A DNA stretch of 64,000 bases from Telopea speciosissima (Eukaryota; Streptophyta; Magnoliopsida; Proteales; Proteaceae). The position numbers were made by a program, and so were the translations under genes. Under the pieces are notes generated by a model that was given only the letters and a program-made list of their open reading frames with translations, was not told the DNA's origin and did no database searches. Location of the stretch: positions 63,822,755 through 63,886,754 of the forward strand of contig NC_057922.1 in the NCBI RefSeq assembly GCF_018873765.1. The letters are read 5' to 3'. Every line of letters begins with the position of its first letter. Position 1 is the stretch's first letter. Positions 1 through 12,053 of this stretch are shown piece after piece.

Positions 1-145
1 TGTTATGACTCTTGCTTAGTCAGTGTGCTTTTGGAGGTTATATTTTCTGATGATGCCCATGTTTCCTTGCAATACTGTTATGACTCTTGGTTACTCATTG
101 TGATTTTGGTGGTTATATTTTCTGATGATACCTATGTTTCCTTAT
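1..145 (+). repeat. Tandem duplication in a BRX-like intron
   Basis: Bases 1-70 and 76-145 are two imperfect copies of the same ~70-bp segment (period 75), both starting tgttatgactcttg and running into the tract gatgatRccYatgtttcctt. The second copy ends directly at the 3' splice site of the exon starting at 150, so the duplication contains the polypyrimidine region of that acceptor. Confidence 0.85.
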
Positions 146-149
146 TCAG

Positions 150-2017
150 AGCTCAAAGATTGAATCAGCTGAGGACAGTCCAATGACACCGCCATTGAGC
201 AAAGAGCGCTTACCTCGTAACTTCCAGCGTCCAATGGGAATGGGCTACTCATCCTCAGATTCACTTGACCACCACCCAATGCAATCTCGCCATTACCATG
301 ATTCAGGTGGCCTCACTTCAACACCAAAACTTTCTAGCATCAGCGGGGCGAAGACTGAGACATCATCTATGGATGCGTCTATAAGGACAAGCTCATCAAG
401 GGAGGGAGATCGCTCTGGAGAGCTTTCTGTTAGTAATGCTAGTGATCAGGAGACAGAGTGGGTTGAACAGGATGAACCTGGTGTCTACATTACAATCAGA
501 GCATTGCCTGGTGGTGCAAGGGAGCTCAGACGCGTCAGATTCAGGTTAGAATTTCTTGCATTCTTCAAATGATTTTTCTGTATGAGGCCTTCCATTTATC
601 TTTGCCTTGAGGCAACTCCAATTTGGTGTCTCATCGCAAAGGACGATTGGAGTTGGAGAATATATTGTAGCAACATATGCACTCCCTACATTTAATGACC
701 ATGATCTAGAGGTGGGAATGGGTTGGATTCAATCATGTTGGAAACTTTGCAGCCCAAAATAGGCTGATTTCAAAGTTTGATTGGATTAAGTCAAGTCTGC
801 TGCAAGAAAAATGGAAATTGATTAGCAGGTTCATTACATGTGGCTTGTGACCCAAATATAACCCAGATTGAGATTGGACTTCAAAGTAACTTGGTACCCT
901 AACAATGCATAAATTTTACTCTCAACTGGGTTGTTCTAGAAGTGCCATGCATGAGTTTAGTAAGTATCTGCTATAAAGTCCACGTCAAATTGTAAGCACA
1001 TTATTATCCTTATTTGCATCTTTTCCTTTTCTCTTTTTTTTTTAATCATTAATGTCTAATACATAATCCAGAAACCAGTTTTGGACTCTCTGAAAATAAA
1101 GCATGAGATGTATGTCTGAGGCCAAGTTCGGATTCCAGTAGCTGCTGCAGGAACTGCAAAGGTGCACCCTGTTCGGTTGTTTTACAAGGTGTATTACTGT
1201 CTTGTCCTTGGTATACAATATCAAAATCAGAGTACCCTGGCCAAAGAATCAGTCACATCCTGATTGGTGCTGTGGGAACCCTGATCCCAGGGGACACTGT
1301 TAGATTCTAATAAGCTCTATAAGTTGTGTAATCATATGGCATCTCAGGCTCTCACCAATTTCACTATTGGTTGATTGATCTTTCCAATCGATTATGATCA
1401 AATAATGTACACTGCAACAGATGGTTCTCCCTTCTTTCCCTTTTTATCTTTTTACTATGGGGATGGGTGGAGGGTGTTATTCTATTTGCTCATAATTCTT
1501 TCACAACTGAAGGTCATTAAATCCAGCCTATTTACTATCTCAAATATGTCAAATAGTTTATCCAGTGACATTTGTTTATGACAACAATTAGGCAGATCTG
1601 TTCTTGGGTAGTGATGTTCCTGATGGATCCTCTCTGCTGGTTATCATTTGACTAACTCAAGGTGAAAATAGGAAGGCTTGCCATATGGAAGCCATGGAGA
1701 TGGCAGCTTGTATTAGGTTGAGTGGATGATATGATGGTGGAACTATAGCATCAGATTTCTTCTGGGATAGCCCGGGGATTAAATATCTTTGTAATACTCT
1801 AGGTTTCATTGGTTGGTATCCATTCATAACTAAAGACTTTTCCTTTCCTCTGTTCCTTCCTTTTTTGGGTTCTATTTGTCGTTTTATTCTTTTATCTTTT
1901 TGGAGTACTGATCTTTGTTTGTGATGATTTCGGTTCAGCCGTGATAGGTTCGGGGAGATGCACGCAAGGCTGTGGTGGGAAGAAAACAGAGCCAGAATAC
2001 ATGAACAGTACTTGTGA
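150..2017 (+). CDS. BREVIS RADIX-like protein, C-terminal exons (5' part outside the window)
   Basis: Two exons are visible: 150-544 (acceptor ttcag, donor gttaga) and 1939-2017 (acceptor ggttcag), joined in phase, with a TGA stop at 2015-2017. The first encodes a Ser/Thr-rich linker followed by the start of the terminal BRX domain (EWVEQDEPGVYITIRALPGG). The second completes it with RDRFGEMHARLWWEENRARI and the end HEQYL. BRX and BRX-like proteins are plant-specific, polarly localised regulators of root and vascular growth with two BRX domains; only the second lies here. PRAF/RCC1-FYVE proteins also end in a BRX domain, but the linker (SPMTPPLSKERLPR, SVSNASDQETEW) and the HEQYL end fit BRX/BRXL. 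The 1394-bp intron 545-1938 holds nothing else I recognise. The paralogue cannot be assigned without the N-terminus. Confidence 0.9.
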
Positions 2018-2518
2018 TTGAGGAAATGTTAGCTGCTAGCGGTGGTGGTGGTGGTGGTTCAGCCGCCCCCCAACGGCGGCATTATGTGTCGCAGGCACCC
2101 GCCAGCTTTGTTGATTGGATCCCTCTCTCTCCCACAGTGCATAACAAACTGCACATGAATGTTTATTGGAGGTTGTGCTTCTCTCTCTCTCTCTAGGTGA
2201 ATTGGGGATTAAGTGTAAGTAGATGTTGCCAGAAGGGATATGATTGGTGGGTAAAATGATAGTTATAGATAAAAGTATCTGTTCAAGTTAAAAGCAGCTC
2301 ACAGTAATATACACTTTGGCATTTGCTATTCGTATCCCTCTCTGTTTTATTTGCCTAATCATGTATCTCTCTCAGCGTTGTTTTGGTTCTTCCCTCCAAG
2401 CTAAAGTGTTTTTCTTTTCCGTTTTTTGGTACTCGTCCATTTGGTTGTGGAGAAAAAGTATGGAAAGGAAAAGGAAAGAAGGGGGGGAAAACACTTGGAT
2501 TTTTTGGATGGCTTATCA
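2018..2518 (+). other. BRX-like 3' flank / probable 3' UTR
   Basis: There is no coding signal. A (GGT)n tract at ~2041-2059 is followed by a GC-rich inverted repeat (gccgcc/ggcggc, ~2061-2078) and a (CT)n tract at ~2181-2196. This is probably the 3' UTR and downstream region of the BRX-like gene. It ends at the target-site duplication of the Copia element. Confidence 0.5.
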
Positions 2519-2523
2519 GAAAC

Positions 2524-2932
2524 TATTAGATCAATTAATTGATGATCCAAATAGATTCGGTTTGGATTTTACCTGAACGCATATGGGAAGACATCGGAAG
2601 AGAGATAAAAAAACAAAGCTTTTGATTATGAGCACCATGAACAATCTTCAACAATCTCTAAATATTATGAAAGGCTTCTCTAAAGAGAATTTAATACCAC
2701 AAATCCTTGGGAACAGATGGAATCCCACAGAGAACATAAAGACTTGGAGTGGTGTATATAACCATAATTCTAAGCCCCCCCCCCCTCCCTTTATTAGAGT
2801 CATGCTCTGACTAGGAAGGAGGGGGAGAGAGTTAGTAAAAGTGATAGACCACCTTTCCCTTTTCTCGTGGGTTGGGCCAGCTGTCTCTTGTAGGCACCAT
2901 GGATCCGGTCAAAGATCCGGTTTCATTTTACA
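2524..2932 (-). repeat. Copia 3' LTR (left copy)
   Basis: About 409 bp. It pairs with 14307-14762: both contain the blocks gaacgMatatgggaagac and acaatcttcaacaatctct and a matching distal segment. It lacks ~80 bp, including the (GA)n tract present in the right copy. Confidence 0.88.
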
Positions 2933-3296
2933 TCTCCTACTCGCCCACACAGGGTACATTTAGCTCAATTATATATCCAAGTTTCTCTTAATTGTGTAAC
3001 TCTTCATATTGGAAATGGGGAGTGCGACCTAACGAGATAACACAGGGTAGGAGTATTATATCAAGTTTACATCTAATCAACATAGCACATCACTCGCAAA
3101 CAATCTCGGAATACCCCAAACAATTTAACTATACCGGATCCAGCACTCTGGATCCCTCGTGATGAGTAGTGCTAACCCTTTGTATGTAATGTACTTATGA
3201 CTACGTTGATCACAAATACGACAAGCCGCCCGAGCAATGAATCACAAAACAAAGGTGTAATGTTAGATGGATTTCCTTGAGCCCCACATGTCAATA

Positions 3297-3881
3297 AGGG
3301 TGTTAAAACCAAATCGAAACCGTTTAAATCGAAACAGGCATGCCGTTTAGTTAAATGGTCCGGTTATGATTTTAGAGATGACACCGTTTATTTAATCGGT
3401 TCGGTTCGGTTTAGACTGATTAATCCAACGGTTTCAAACTGTGTAATCCAATTAAAACCAATTATAACCAAACCGTCTAAATGTTTAAAAACCTCAGTTT
3501 TAGGGGAGCTATTGATTCGTAATGTTATTTTGAAGCTCTAACCATGGCGTCTGTTGTTCTTATTTCATTCTTAATTTTTATATGCGTCTTCCTTAATAGT
3601 TATGTGCACTGCCAAAGACCCCCATTTTCTATTAAAAAATGCAGCAAGTAACCAGTGTAAATTAGATTTAGTAAATGGTTTATGAAACCATCTAGTTCCC
3701 GTTTAACCAAAATCGTGTAAAACCGTCGTTTAAAAACCATTTAACAAAAACAGTTTAAAAATCATTTAACAAACGGTCTAGGTTTTGATTATGAGACTGT
3801 TTAGTTAAACGGTCTGGTTACGGTTTCTACCTTCAAGCAGTCAAAACTGAACCGAACCGAAACCGAACTGTTTAACACCGT
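3297..3881. mobile_element. MITE-like element rich in AACCGTTTAA motifs
   Basis: The ends are inverted: left aRggtgttaaaaccaaatcg, right complement acggtgttaaacagttcgg, each next to a TA dinucleotide. The interior is full of aaccg/cggtt and gtttaa motifs in both orientations. It lies in the 3' internal region of the Copia element, so it inserted later. The superfamily is uncertain: the end style resembles hAT MITEs, but no 8-bp TSD is visible, and a TA duplication is possible. Confidence 0.5.
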
Positions 3882-4548
3882 TACATGTTCTCCAATAGCT
3901 TTCCCAATCGTGTCCTGTTGAACCGCATCATCCATGATCCTAAGGAGTACATCGGAGTTATGTCATTGGGTGTCATCTTCATGACATTGTCTCGAGTAAT
4001 AAGGGTACTGAAGGAAAATAATCTATGTGGCTCACACAGTGACAAAGCAAAGATCCATTCAGGCACTCTCACTATCGGTCGATATTAGCACATACAGTAT
4101 GGCATGTATGCTATGGCGTAACTCCCATTGAAATAGGTATGTCACTCACAAAATAAACGTCATACGGATCTAAGTCTAGTCGTTGGGCCAAACATCTAAC
4201 CTGAGTTTCACAGTCACCCTCATGGTTTCTATCTGAAACCTCACATCCGGCTTTACACAGGCTACGTAGAAGTGTGGTCTCTTCCATGTTGGACCATCTA
4301 AGGTCTCATCTTAGCTCTAAGGTGCCACGAAGTACAAATGCTCATAGGCTCATCTTGCTTGCTACCCTCAAACGGCAAGGCGAGTCACCCGTGTGAGTGG
4401 GTCGACTCAATGCCTCGTGACATCTTTACAATAATAAACAATTGTGTACACACAATATCGCTTAAGAAAATATATCTCATATATATGTATGGAAAGAGAG
4501 ATACAAATAAATGTCCATCCAATAAACTGTCCCAAAGTAAAATACATA

Positions 4549-7500
4549 TCAAATCTGCCTTAGTCCCAAGTTCCTAACATGAACAAGGAAAACATCTCTA
4601 ACAATGGGCTTCGTCAAAGGATCAACCAACATGTTGCCAATGGAGATATGCTTTAGAACTACTTCACCTTGTGCAACTATGTCTCGAATGCAATGATATC
4701 GTATGTCAATGTGTTTGGCTCTCCCATGAAACTTAGGATCCTTCGCAAATGCCAGCGCAGCTGTGCTATCACAATGTATAAGCACAATGTCATTTGAGTG
4801 AGCAAAAACACTCAGTCTCTGCAAGAACCTTCTGAGCCAAACGACCTCGTGGACTGCTACTGAACATACGACATACTCTGACTCCATCGTGGATAGGGCG
4901 ATGCAGTTCTATTTCTTGCTACTCCAAGTAACAGCGCCGCCTCCTAGGACAAATGCATACCCTGAGGTGGATTTGTGTTCATCTCTGTCACTAGCCCAAT
5001 CAACATCACTATAGCCCCTTAGTCTCAAATCTGACCAATGTAGGTGAGCGGGAGGTTTGTAGTCCCACGTAGGTATCGAAGGATCCTCTTTAAAGCTTGC
5101 CAATGAATAGGTCCTAGGTTACTCTGATAACGGCTAACCATGCCAACAACAAAGCATATGTCTGGACGCGTTCACATCATTGCATACATTAGACTGCCTA
5201 TCATGGCCGCATAGGGCACTTTAAACATTTGGTTTCTTTCTGCATTAGTCTTAGGACACTGGTCTTGGCTCAAAGTGTAGGCCTTATTCATTGGAGCATC
5301 TATGGGTTTTGAGTTGTTCATATGGAATCGCTTTAGGACTTTCTTTATATAAGTCTCTTGAAACAAACTAAGAAATCTCCTAACGCAGTCCCTCATAATC
5401 TTCACACCCAACACAAAGTTGGCCTCACTCATGTCCATCTCAAAAGTAGAGGACAACCACTCTTTAGTGGTGATAATCGACTTAATGTCATTCCCAGTCA
5501 ATATCATGTCATCAACATACAAGGATAGGATAAGAAAACCTTCTTTGGATCATTTTACATACACCCAGTGGTCCTCTTCAATCATTTCAAAACCAATAGA
5601 GGTAATGATATGTTGAAATCTAATGTACCACTATCTGGACGATTGCTTAAGGCCATAAATGGAACGTTTGAGACGACATACTTTGTGCTCTTGTTCCTTC
5701 ACCTCAAAACCCATTGGTTGAACCATAAAGATCTCCTCTTCCAGTTTACATTGAGAAAAACGGTTTTAATGTCCATTTGGTAGGGTTCCAAATCCAATTT
5801 TGCGATAATGGCTAGAATAAAACGAAAAGAGGTCATTCTCACCACATGGGCGAACGTCTCATCATAGTCTACACCCTCTCTTTCAGTATATCCCTTTGCC
5901 ACAAAACGTGTTTTATATTTGTCAATTGAACCATCTGCCTTACGTTTGACCTTCAAGACCTACTTGTTCCCAATGGCTTTACGCCCAGGCAGAAGGTCAA
6001 CTAACTCCCAAACTCTTCTTATTCATAGAACTTAACTCATCTTCTATAGCAGCTTGCCACATTTCCTTAGCTGGAGAGGAGAGCACCTCTCTTACCGAAG
6101 TTGGCTCATCCTCATCCCTTGGAATACAAATGAGAACTTTCCCTTTAATCCTAAACGACGAAGGAGAACGTGTCCACGTGCGCTCCTACGCGTAAAAGGA
6201 TCTTGAGTTTCGGGTTATGCACTTTCACTAGTTGGTGTACTCCCACTGGACTGATGATCACTTTCACCCTCTTTGGCGATCACAAAATGAGTTACTAATT
6301 CCCTACCTTCACCAAGAGTAGGTAAGACATTTTCATTTGTCTTTATCTCAAAGAGGTCAAGATCTTTGATAACATTTTTATACTAGGAAAATCAGTCTCA
6401 AGAAAACTACACCGCATGACTCGGTTTCTGTCATTCCTCCATCTTGATGTTCACCGTTTATGATGTAGTCTTTTAAGCTATCAAAGTATCTTATAAAGAT
6501 GTTCTTTTTAGCTCTAGGACCAAGTTTTTCAAACTTATGGGAGATACTATGGACATAACTAGCACATCCCCATGGTTGTAGATTCCTCAAAGTGGGCTTT
6601 GCGCCTTTCCATAATTCATAGGGAGTGGAAGGAACTGATTGTGATGGCACTCAATTATGGATGTAGGCGGCGGTCATAAGAGCGTCACCCCAGAAAGTTA
6701 TTGTGAGGTTGACTTGTGCCATCATCGACCTAACCATATCTAAAAGGGTCATATTCCTTCGTTTTGCTACACCATTTTGTTGTGGGGTTTAAGGAATAGT
6801 TAATTGTCTGGTGATTCATTTTCACTCGCACAGTTCTTTAAATTGATCTGATAGATATTCGCGTCCTCGGTCAATGCGTAGAGTTTTTAAACTCTTGCCA
6901 TGTTGAAGCGTTTGAATCAATCTAAATCCTCGTAGTGGTGAGCAATCAAGTAGACATAACCATATCGCTAATAATCGTCAATAAAGGTAAGGAAATAAGA
7001 AGCATCATGGTGTGCTTTCACATTAATTGGTCCGTAGATGTCCGAATGGAGAAGCTTTAGGGTTTGGGTTGCTCGGATTGCCTTTTAAAAAGGCTTCCGT
7101 GGGCCTTAACAGCTAAACAGGGCTCACATGTCGGTAGGTTGAATTTAGCGAGTAGACCGAGAAGGCCTTCTCTAGCTAACCTGGTCATCCTGACATGACC
7201 TATATGTCCTAATCTAGTATGTCATGCAATTGATTGAATTATTATCAGTATTAATCACAAAAGATGAAAAAAGAAAAAATAGGATTTACCTAATTTAATT
7301 TAATAAAAACATTCTCAAATAAACATTGTCCAAACAAACTACCATCAAAGTGCATCATAATCAAATTATCATAAAAAACAAATAAATATCCCCAAAGTAA
7401 AAGTGTTGAAACTCAAAGTAGATTATACCGGATTTTCGGTGCATATAGCACGCATCATGAAGAAGTAAGGTGCGCCAGTGCGCCAGATGAGCTGATAGGT

Positions 7501-8509
7501 ACCAACTCTTCGAACTGCTTCACTCATGTAGATGTTTCGGGAGCCATTTGGAACCTTCCTATATTCTATAAATCCCCCTTGATCACGAGATAAATATTTT
7601 GTTGCTCCTGTATCCACAATCCAATCAGAATGTGTATAGGCAACCGAAATATGTGTACATATAAAGGTACAAGGAGAGTGGAATAGAAATGGTACCTTCT
7701 TTGCTTCATTACAATCATGAGTGAAATGCCCCATCTTTTGGCAGTTATAACACTTGACTTTGGAAAGATCTCTTTTCCTGCCTCGCTTGCCATGTTTGCA
7801 CTTGGCGGACTTGCTTCCACTTGGTGTCAGGTTTTGTGCCTATCCCTCATTCTCTGCTCTCCTTTGTCTTTTGTGCTTAGACCCAGATGTTTTGCGTTGC
7901 CCCGCTTGGGTAACAAGGGCTTGAGCATGGGTCACCTCTTGGTGCTCCGCCTCTAGCTCCACATGAGCGATGATGTCATTAAAAGTCTTGACACCATTCT
8001 TATGTGTAAGAACTATTTTCATTTGGGCCCAGGAATCAAGTAATGAACTGATGACGGCTTGAACCTGCTGCTCGTCAGTAAGGTTACACCCAACGTCCTT
8101 TAATTTTCTTATCATGTCCTTCACAATCCTAAGGTGTTCAGTCATGGTGTGCTTGGGGTCGTTACGGTACATCTCAAACTTCAAGGTCATGGCCCTCAAC
8201 CACGTAATTGATGTACCACCATGGGACTCGGCAGTCTCACATTTCTTATATTGACTGATGAAATCATGGATGCAGGATCAACATAATGAAACGTGCACTA
8301 TAATCCTTTTTAAACCAAGAAGCTTCTTTGTCTTGACGGTGTCGGGCAGTAGTACCCTCATCGAGTTTTGTCATTTCAGTGGTCATGTGTTCAAGGCATT
8401 CTTGTTCATTCAGTATGAATTTAATCTTACGGTGCCACATGTCATAGTTGGTTCCATCCAACTTATTGCCTTGGTTAAGGTTAGCAACAACGGTCTTGGT
8501 GGTCATCAC
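4549..8509 (-). pseudogene. Degenerate Copia gag-pol
   Basis: Read on the minus strand, the domains follow Copia order. Gag (8509-7840) has NYDMWHRKIKFIL. A CCHC zinc knuckle CYNCQKMGHFTHDC lies at ~7715-7760. The protease motif WIVDTGAT is at ~7610-7640. The integrase end lies around 6378-6650 (TPYELWKGAKPTLRNLQPWG). Reverse transcriptase is at ~5956-5172 (TRFVAKGYTEREGVDYDETF and a YVDDM-type active site at ~5515). RNase H is at ~5103-4549 (HCDSTAALAFAKDPKFHGRA, ADPLTKP-like end). The frame changes or stops at many points, so no intact polyprotein is possible. The lineage within Copia is not assigned. Confidence 0.92.
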
Positions 8510-10008
8510 TACATTTCATAATACACAAGGCGGACATTTAGTACATATTCAAAATTTTGTTCAAGAAACCTTGATTAAAATTAATGGTTCCCTTCGCTAC
8601 ACGGTGAGACAAAAAATTTTGCTAGACTCATAATTAAATCTCACAGGTGTGTGGGTTTGGGAACGTATGATTTTAATCGATTTCGAACAAAAGAAAGTCA
8701 AGGAGGAATGGACATCTCCATACCATAAAATAATGCGCCATACATCGGGTGCGCAAGGATCTCACATAAGGGACCCAATTTGGTACTTTATGTGACACGT
8801 CGAGTCAATATAAGAAGGTGATACACAGTGCAGAGTTTCTCTTTACATGGCTACTAAAAAATAATTTAAAATTACAACCATCTCATTACATTCCAAATTC
8901 CTACATCACTAGTAGGGAGCGTCGCACTTTTTATCACATTCAAATATCAACTCTATCGCACATGCATAAAACATATCTCTTACACACGTACCAATAATTT
9001 TTCATCCAACAAAATATAAATACATAACATGGGTTGCATGGAATGCAGTTAGACATCGTATCCCTAAAGGTCAAATAAAACCAATACCACCACAGGAAGG
9101 TATTATTAAGATCTTGATTATTTGCAAACATCTCAAAATAATTTTCCATATATATCACATGGGAAGAATATGTGATGATATGGGATAACTCCCTTTCTCT
9201 TATTTTCTTTCACAGGGATTTATTGTTAATGAGCACCATATCACAAAAAGAGAACAACCCAAAAAAATACACCCATAACAAGAAATATCATAAAAGAGAT
9301 GCACCTATAAAAAGAAACCTCATAATATTCTCTTATTGAATGGGATTGTTTCAAGAAACCATACACCAAAAATCCCATCTAAGAAGCACATGGGCTGCAT
9401 AACAAACTTAAGAAATATATGGGGAGTATAACAAACTCAAGAAAGAATCCTTTTTTTTTAATTCTTTTCCTTTATTTTCTTTCTTTTCCCTTCCCCACCC
9501 CCCCCCCCTTTTTTTATGGGTAAAGTACACGTACCCCCCTATAATGCACCCAATATTCCTCGTACCCCCCTAAGTGGCTCAATATTCCACGTACCACCCC
9601 CTGCTTTACACCCCAAATGCCAGATAGGTCCAATCCGTTAAATACCACCGTTAGATGCCAAAATTTTGATCATTTTACCCTTTGCTCCATTTTCTTAAAT
9701 CTGAAAAAACTTAATTACCCTCACTTATTTGTTGCCCTAAACTAATTAAAAATGACCATTTTACCCTTTGATTTATTTTTATAAATGAATAGACCTAATT
9801 GCCCTCACTTATGTATTACCCTAACCTAATTTGAAAAGACTATTTTACCCCTAAATATTTGTTCCTAAAAACCAACCCAACCTAACCGTTGCATACCTAG
9901 TGGAGAAAGAATTCAAGAAACGAAAAGCTTGGGAGGACCTGCTGTTTCGGCAAGGCGTCTAGTTCCCTGCTCCGGCGACTTCCTTCCTTCTCAGGCTACG
10001 ATCTAACA

Positions 10009-10290
10009 TCACTTTTGGTGAATCTCTGGGATGTGAAGCCCATTAATCTTCTTGTGACTTGAAAGATTAAAGAAGGGTCGGATTTTAGTAGTGTCGTCTT
10101 TGACAGTAGGGAAAAGCATCAGGAATGGAAGTAGACGACGACGGGGATAGCGATTACTAACTACTAATGATCGCCATGAGGAGCATACAGAAGCAAAACG
10201 AAGATGGTCGGAGAGAGAGGTTAGTCGATCAAGGATGAGGTCCATTAGTTTAGGGAGAAGTTCGGACCAGCCCATTGCAGAAGAAGCCAT
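10009..10290 (-). pseudogene. F-box gene fragment captured in a MULE
   Basis: An open frame of 93 codons starts MASSAMGWSELLPKLMDLIL and continues with RLTSLSDHLRFASVCSSWRS. This is the N-terminal F-box of the plant F-box/DUF295 (KIB-like) family, where F-box proteins bind SKP1 in SCF ubiquitin ligases. A full family member is ~350-400 aa; only the F-box end is here. The frame runs from the centre of the element up to the inner end of the left TIR and stops. No kelch or DUF295 domain follows. Most likely it is a captured, non-functional fragment, although it could be transcribed as part of a chimeric RNA. Confidence 0.72.
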
Positions 10291-10880
10291 ATAATAACTT
10301 TCTTCTCTTCTTGATCAAAGGGAACCTAGTCCAAGTACTGGAAGATCATTAACCAATGAAATCCAATTAATTGATTGGTAGAGTAGAGGGCTTTTAAGGA
10401 TCCTATTGGAAGGATGAGATTTGAGTACTACTCGATCAATATTATCTGCTTAATAATGATGATTCCCCAAATTAATTAAAACTGTTTAATTTCATTTTCA
10501 GATACGAATAACCATCTTTATACAATAATACAGATCGAGAAGAATTGGAACGGAGAAGGATTACACCTAACAGTGTTCTTTGACAATGAAGCAATATTAA
10601 TATATTGTCAGAATTCATAATTCAGCTTCTCCTTCTTCTACTTCTTCTATGCTCTTTCTTCTCTGCTCCTTCTCTGTCTCTTCTTCTGCTTTCCTTCTTC
10701 TCCATTAGAGAACATAGATCGTAGCCGGAGAAGGAAGGAAGTCGCCGGAGCAGGGAGTTGGACGCGTTGCCGGAGCAGCAGGTCCTCCCAAGCTTTTCGT
10801 TTCTTGAATTCTTTCTCCACTGGGTATGCAACGGTTAGATAGGGTTGGTTTTTAGGAACAAATATTTAGGGGTAAAATAA

Positions 10881-11574
10881 ACAGGTTATGCTGCCCACAA
10901 GGGAAGAATCAGCACACAATTTTGGGAAGAATGGAGAAGGATCGAGAGAGATCAATCCTAAACAGTTGGACTATCAGTACCGTTTTATAGGAAGAGGAAC
11001 AATAAAACAGAAACTCTGCAAGTAACAAGAAGGAAAATAACAGGGAAAATAGGGAAGAGGAAGATATTGGAACTCACCGAGAGAAGAAGGCTTCGATCAA
11101 ATTGAGAAAAACGTGAGATAGAAGAAATCTGTGCACACAATTCTTGCAGGTCAGTTAGGAAGAGAGCGCAGGTGAGCTTCAAGGAACGATGACTGGATTC
11201 AAGTTCAGATTTGGGGATTTTTTGTATACAGAGGAGATTTAAGAGTTGATGGGTTTGGGTTTTTTGTATACAGAGGAGATTTGAGTGTTGAGTGTTGATG
11301 GGTTTGGAGATTTGAGTGTTGATGGATTTGAGTTGCTCTGAGTTTTTAGGAAGAAAAGAGGAGATTCAAGAGGGCAACGGTGAAGAACTCGTCAGCTGCC
11401 TCTGAAGTTCAATGGTAAGGGTGGCGGTGTTGGTGGAGGAATAGGCAAGGAAAGGGGACTCAGTGGTGGAATTGGTAGAGGTGGAGGAGTTGGAGGTGGT
11501 GTTGAAGGTGGGCTTCACGGTGGTGACGGTGTTAATGGTGGGTGGTGGCGGTGGCGCTGGTGGAGCTGAGGACA
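10881..11574. other. Foreign segment within the right TIR of the MULE
   Basis: About 690 bp replaces ~35 bp of the expected right arm (compare left arm around 9795-9840). It contains short direct repeats (gagatttgagtgttgatggg-like, ~11215-11335) and a minus-strand Pro/Ser/Thr-rich open frame at 11366-11575 (PPAPPPPPTINTVTTV). It may be a second captured fragment, perhaps with promoter or UTR sequence. The source gene is not recognised. Confidence 0.5.
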
Positions 11575-12053
11575 ATTAGATCTTTTCATTTATAAAAATA
11601 AAACAAAGGGTAAAATGGTCATTTTTAATTAGTTTAGGGCAACAAATAAGTGAGGGTAATTAAGTCTTTTCAGATTTAAGAAAATGGAGCAAAGGGTAAA
11701 ATGGTCAAAATTTTGGCATCTAATGGTGGTATTTAACAGATTGGACCTATCTGGCATTTGAGGTGTAAAGCAGGGGTGGTATGTGGAATATTGAAGGGTG
11801 GTACATGTAATATTGAGCCGCTTAGGGGGGTGCGAGGAATATTGGGTGCATTATAGGGGGATACGTGTACTTTACCCTTTTTTTATTGATCACCATATGG
11901 CAATAGCAACCACTGGCCATGGCCTGCTGTTGTTGTGCGCAGCTGCGCGCGTGGCCTGGCAGCACATAGTCGTAGCCTACTGCTGTTGTGCACCCAGAGT
12001 AAGCAGTGGGGAAGAAAAAAAAAAAAAAAAAAAAAAAAGAAGAAGGGGAGGAG

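Larger units (their letters stand above)
9518..11877. mobile_element. Mutator-like element (Pack-MULE type) with F-box fragment
   Basis: The flanks carry an exact 9-bp direct repeat, tttttttat, at 9509-9517 and 11878-11886. The ends are inverted repeats beginning gggtaaagtacacgta. The left arm runs to ~10005 (about 485 bp). Its partner is split into 10711-10880 and ~11575-11877, because ~690 bp of foreign sequence lies in the right arm. A 9-bp TSD and TIRs of hundreds of bases are Mutator hallmarks. No transposase is present, so the element is non-autonomous. It sits in the leader of the Copia element and is therefore younger than it. Confidence 0.9.
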
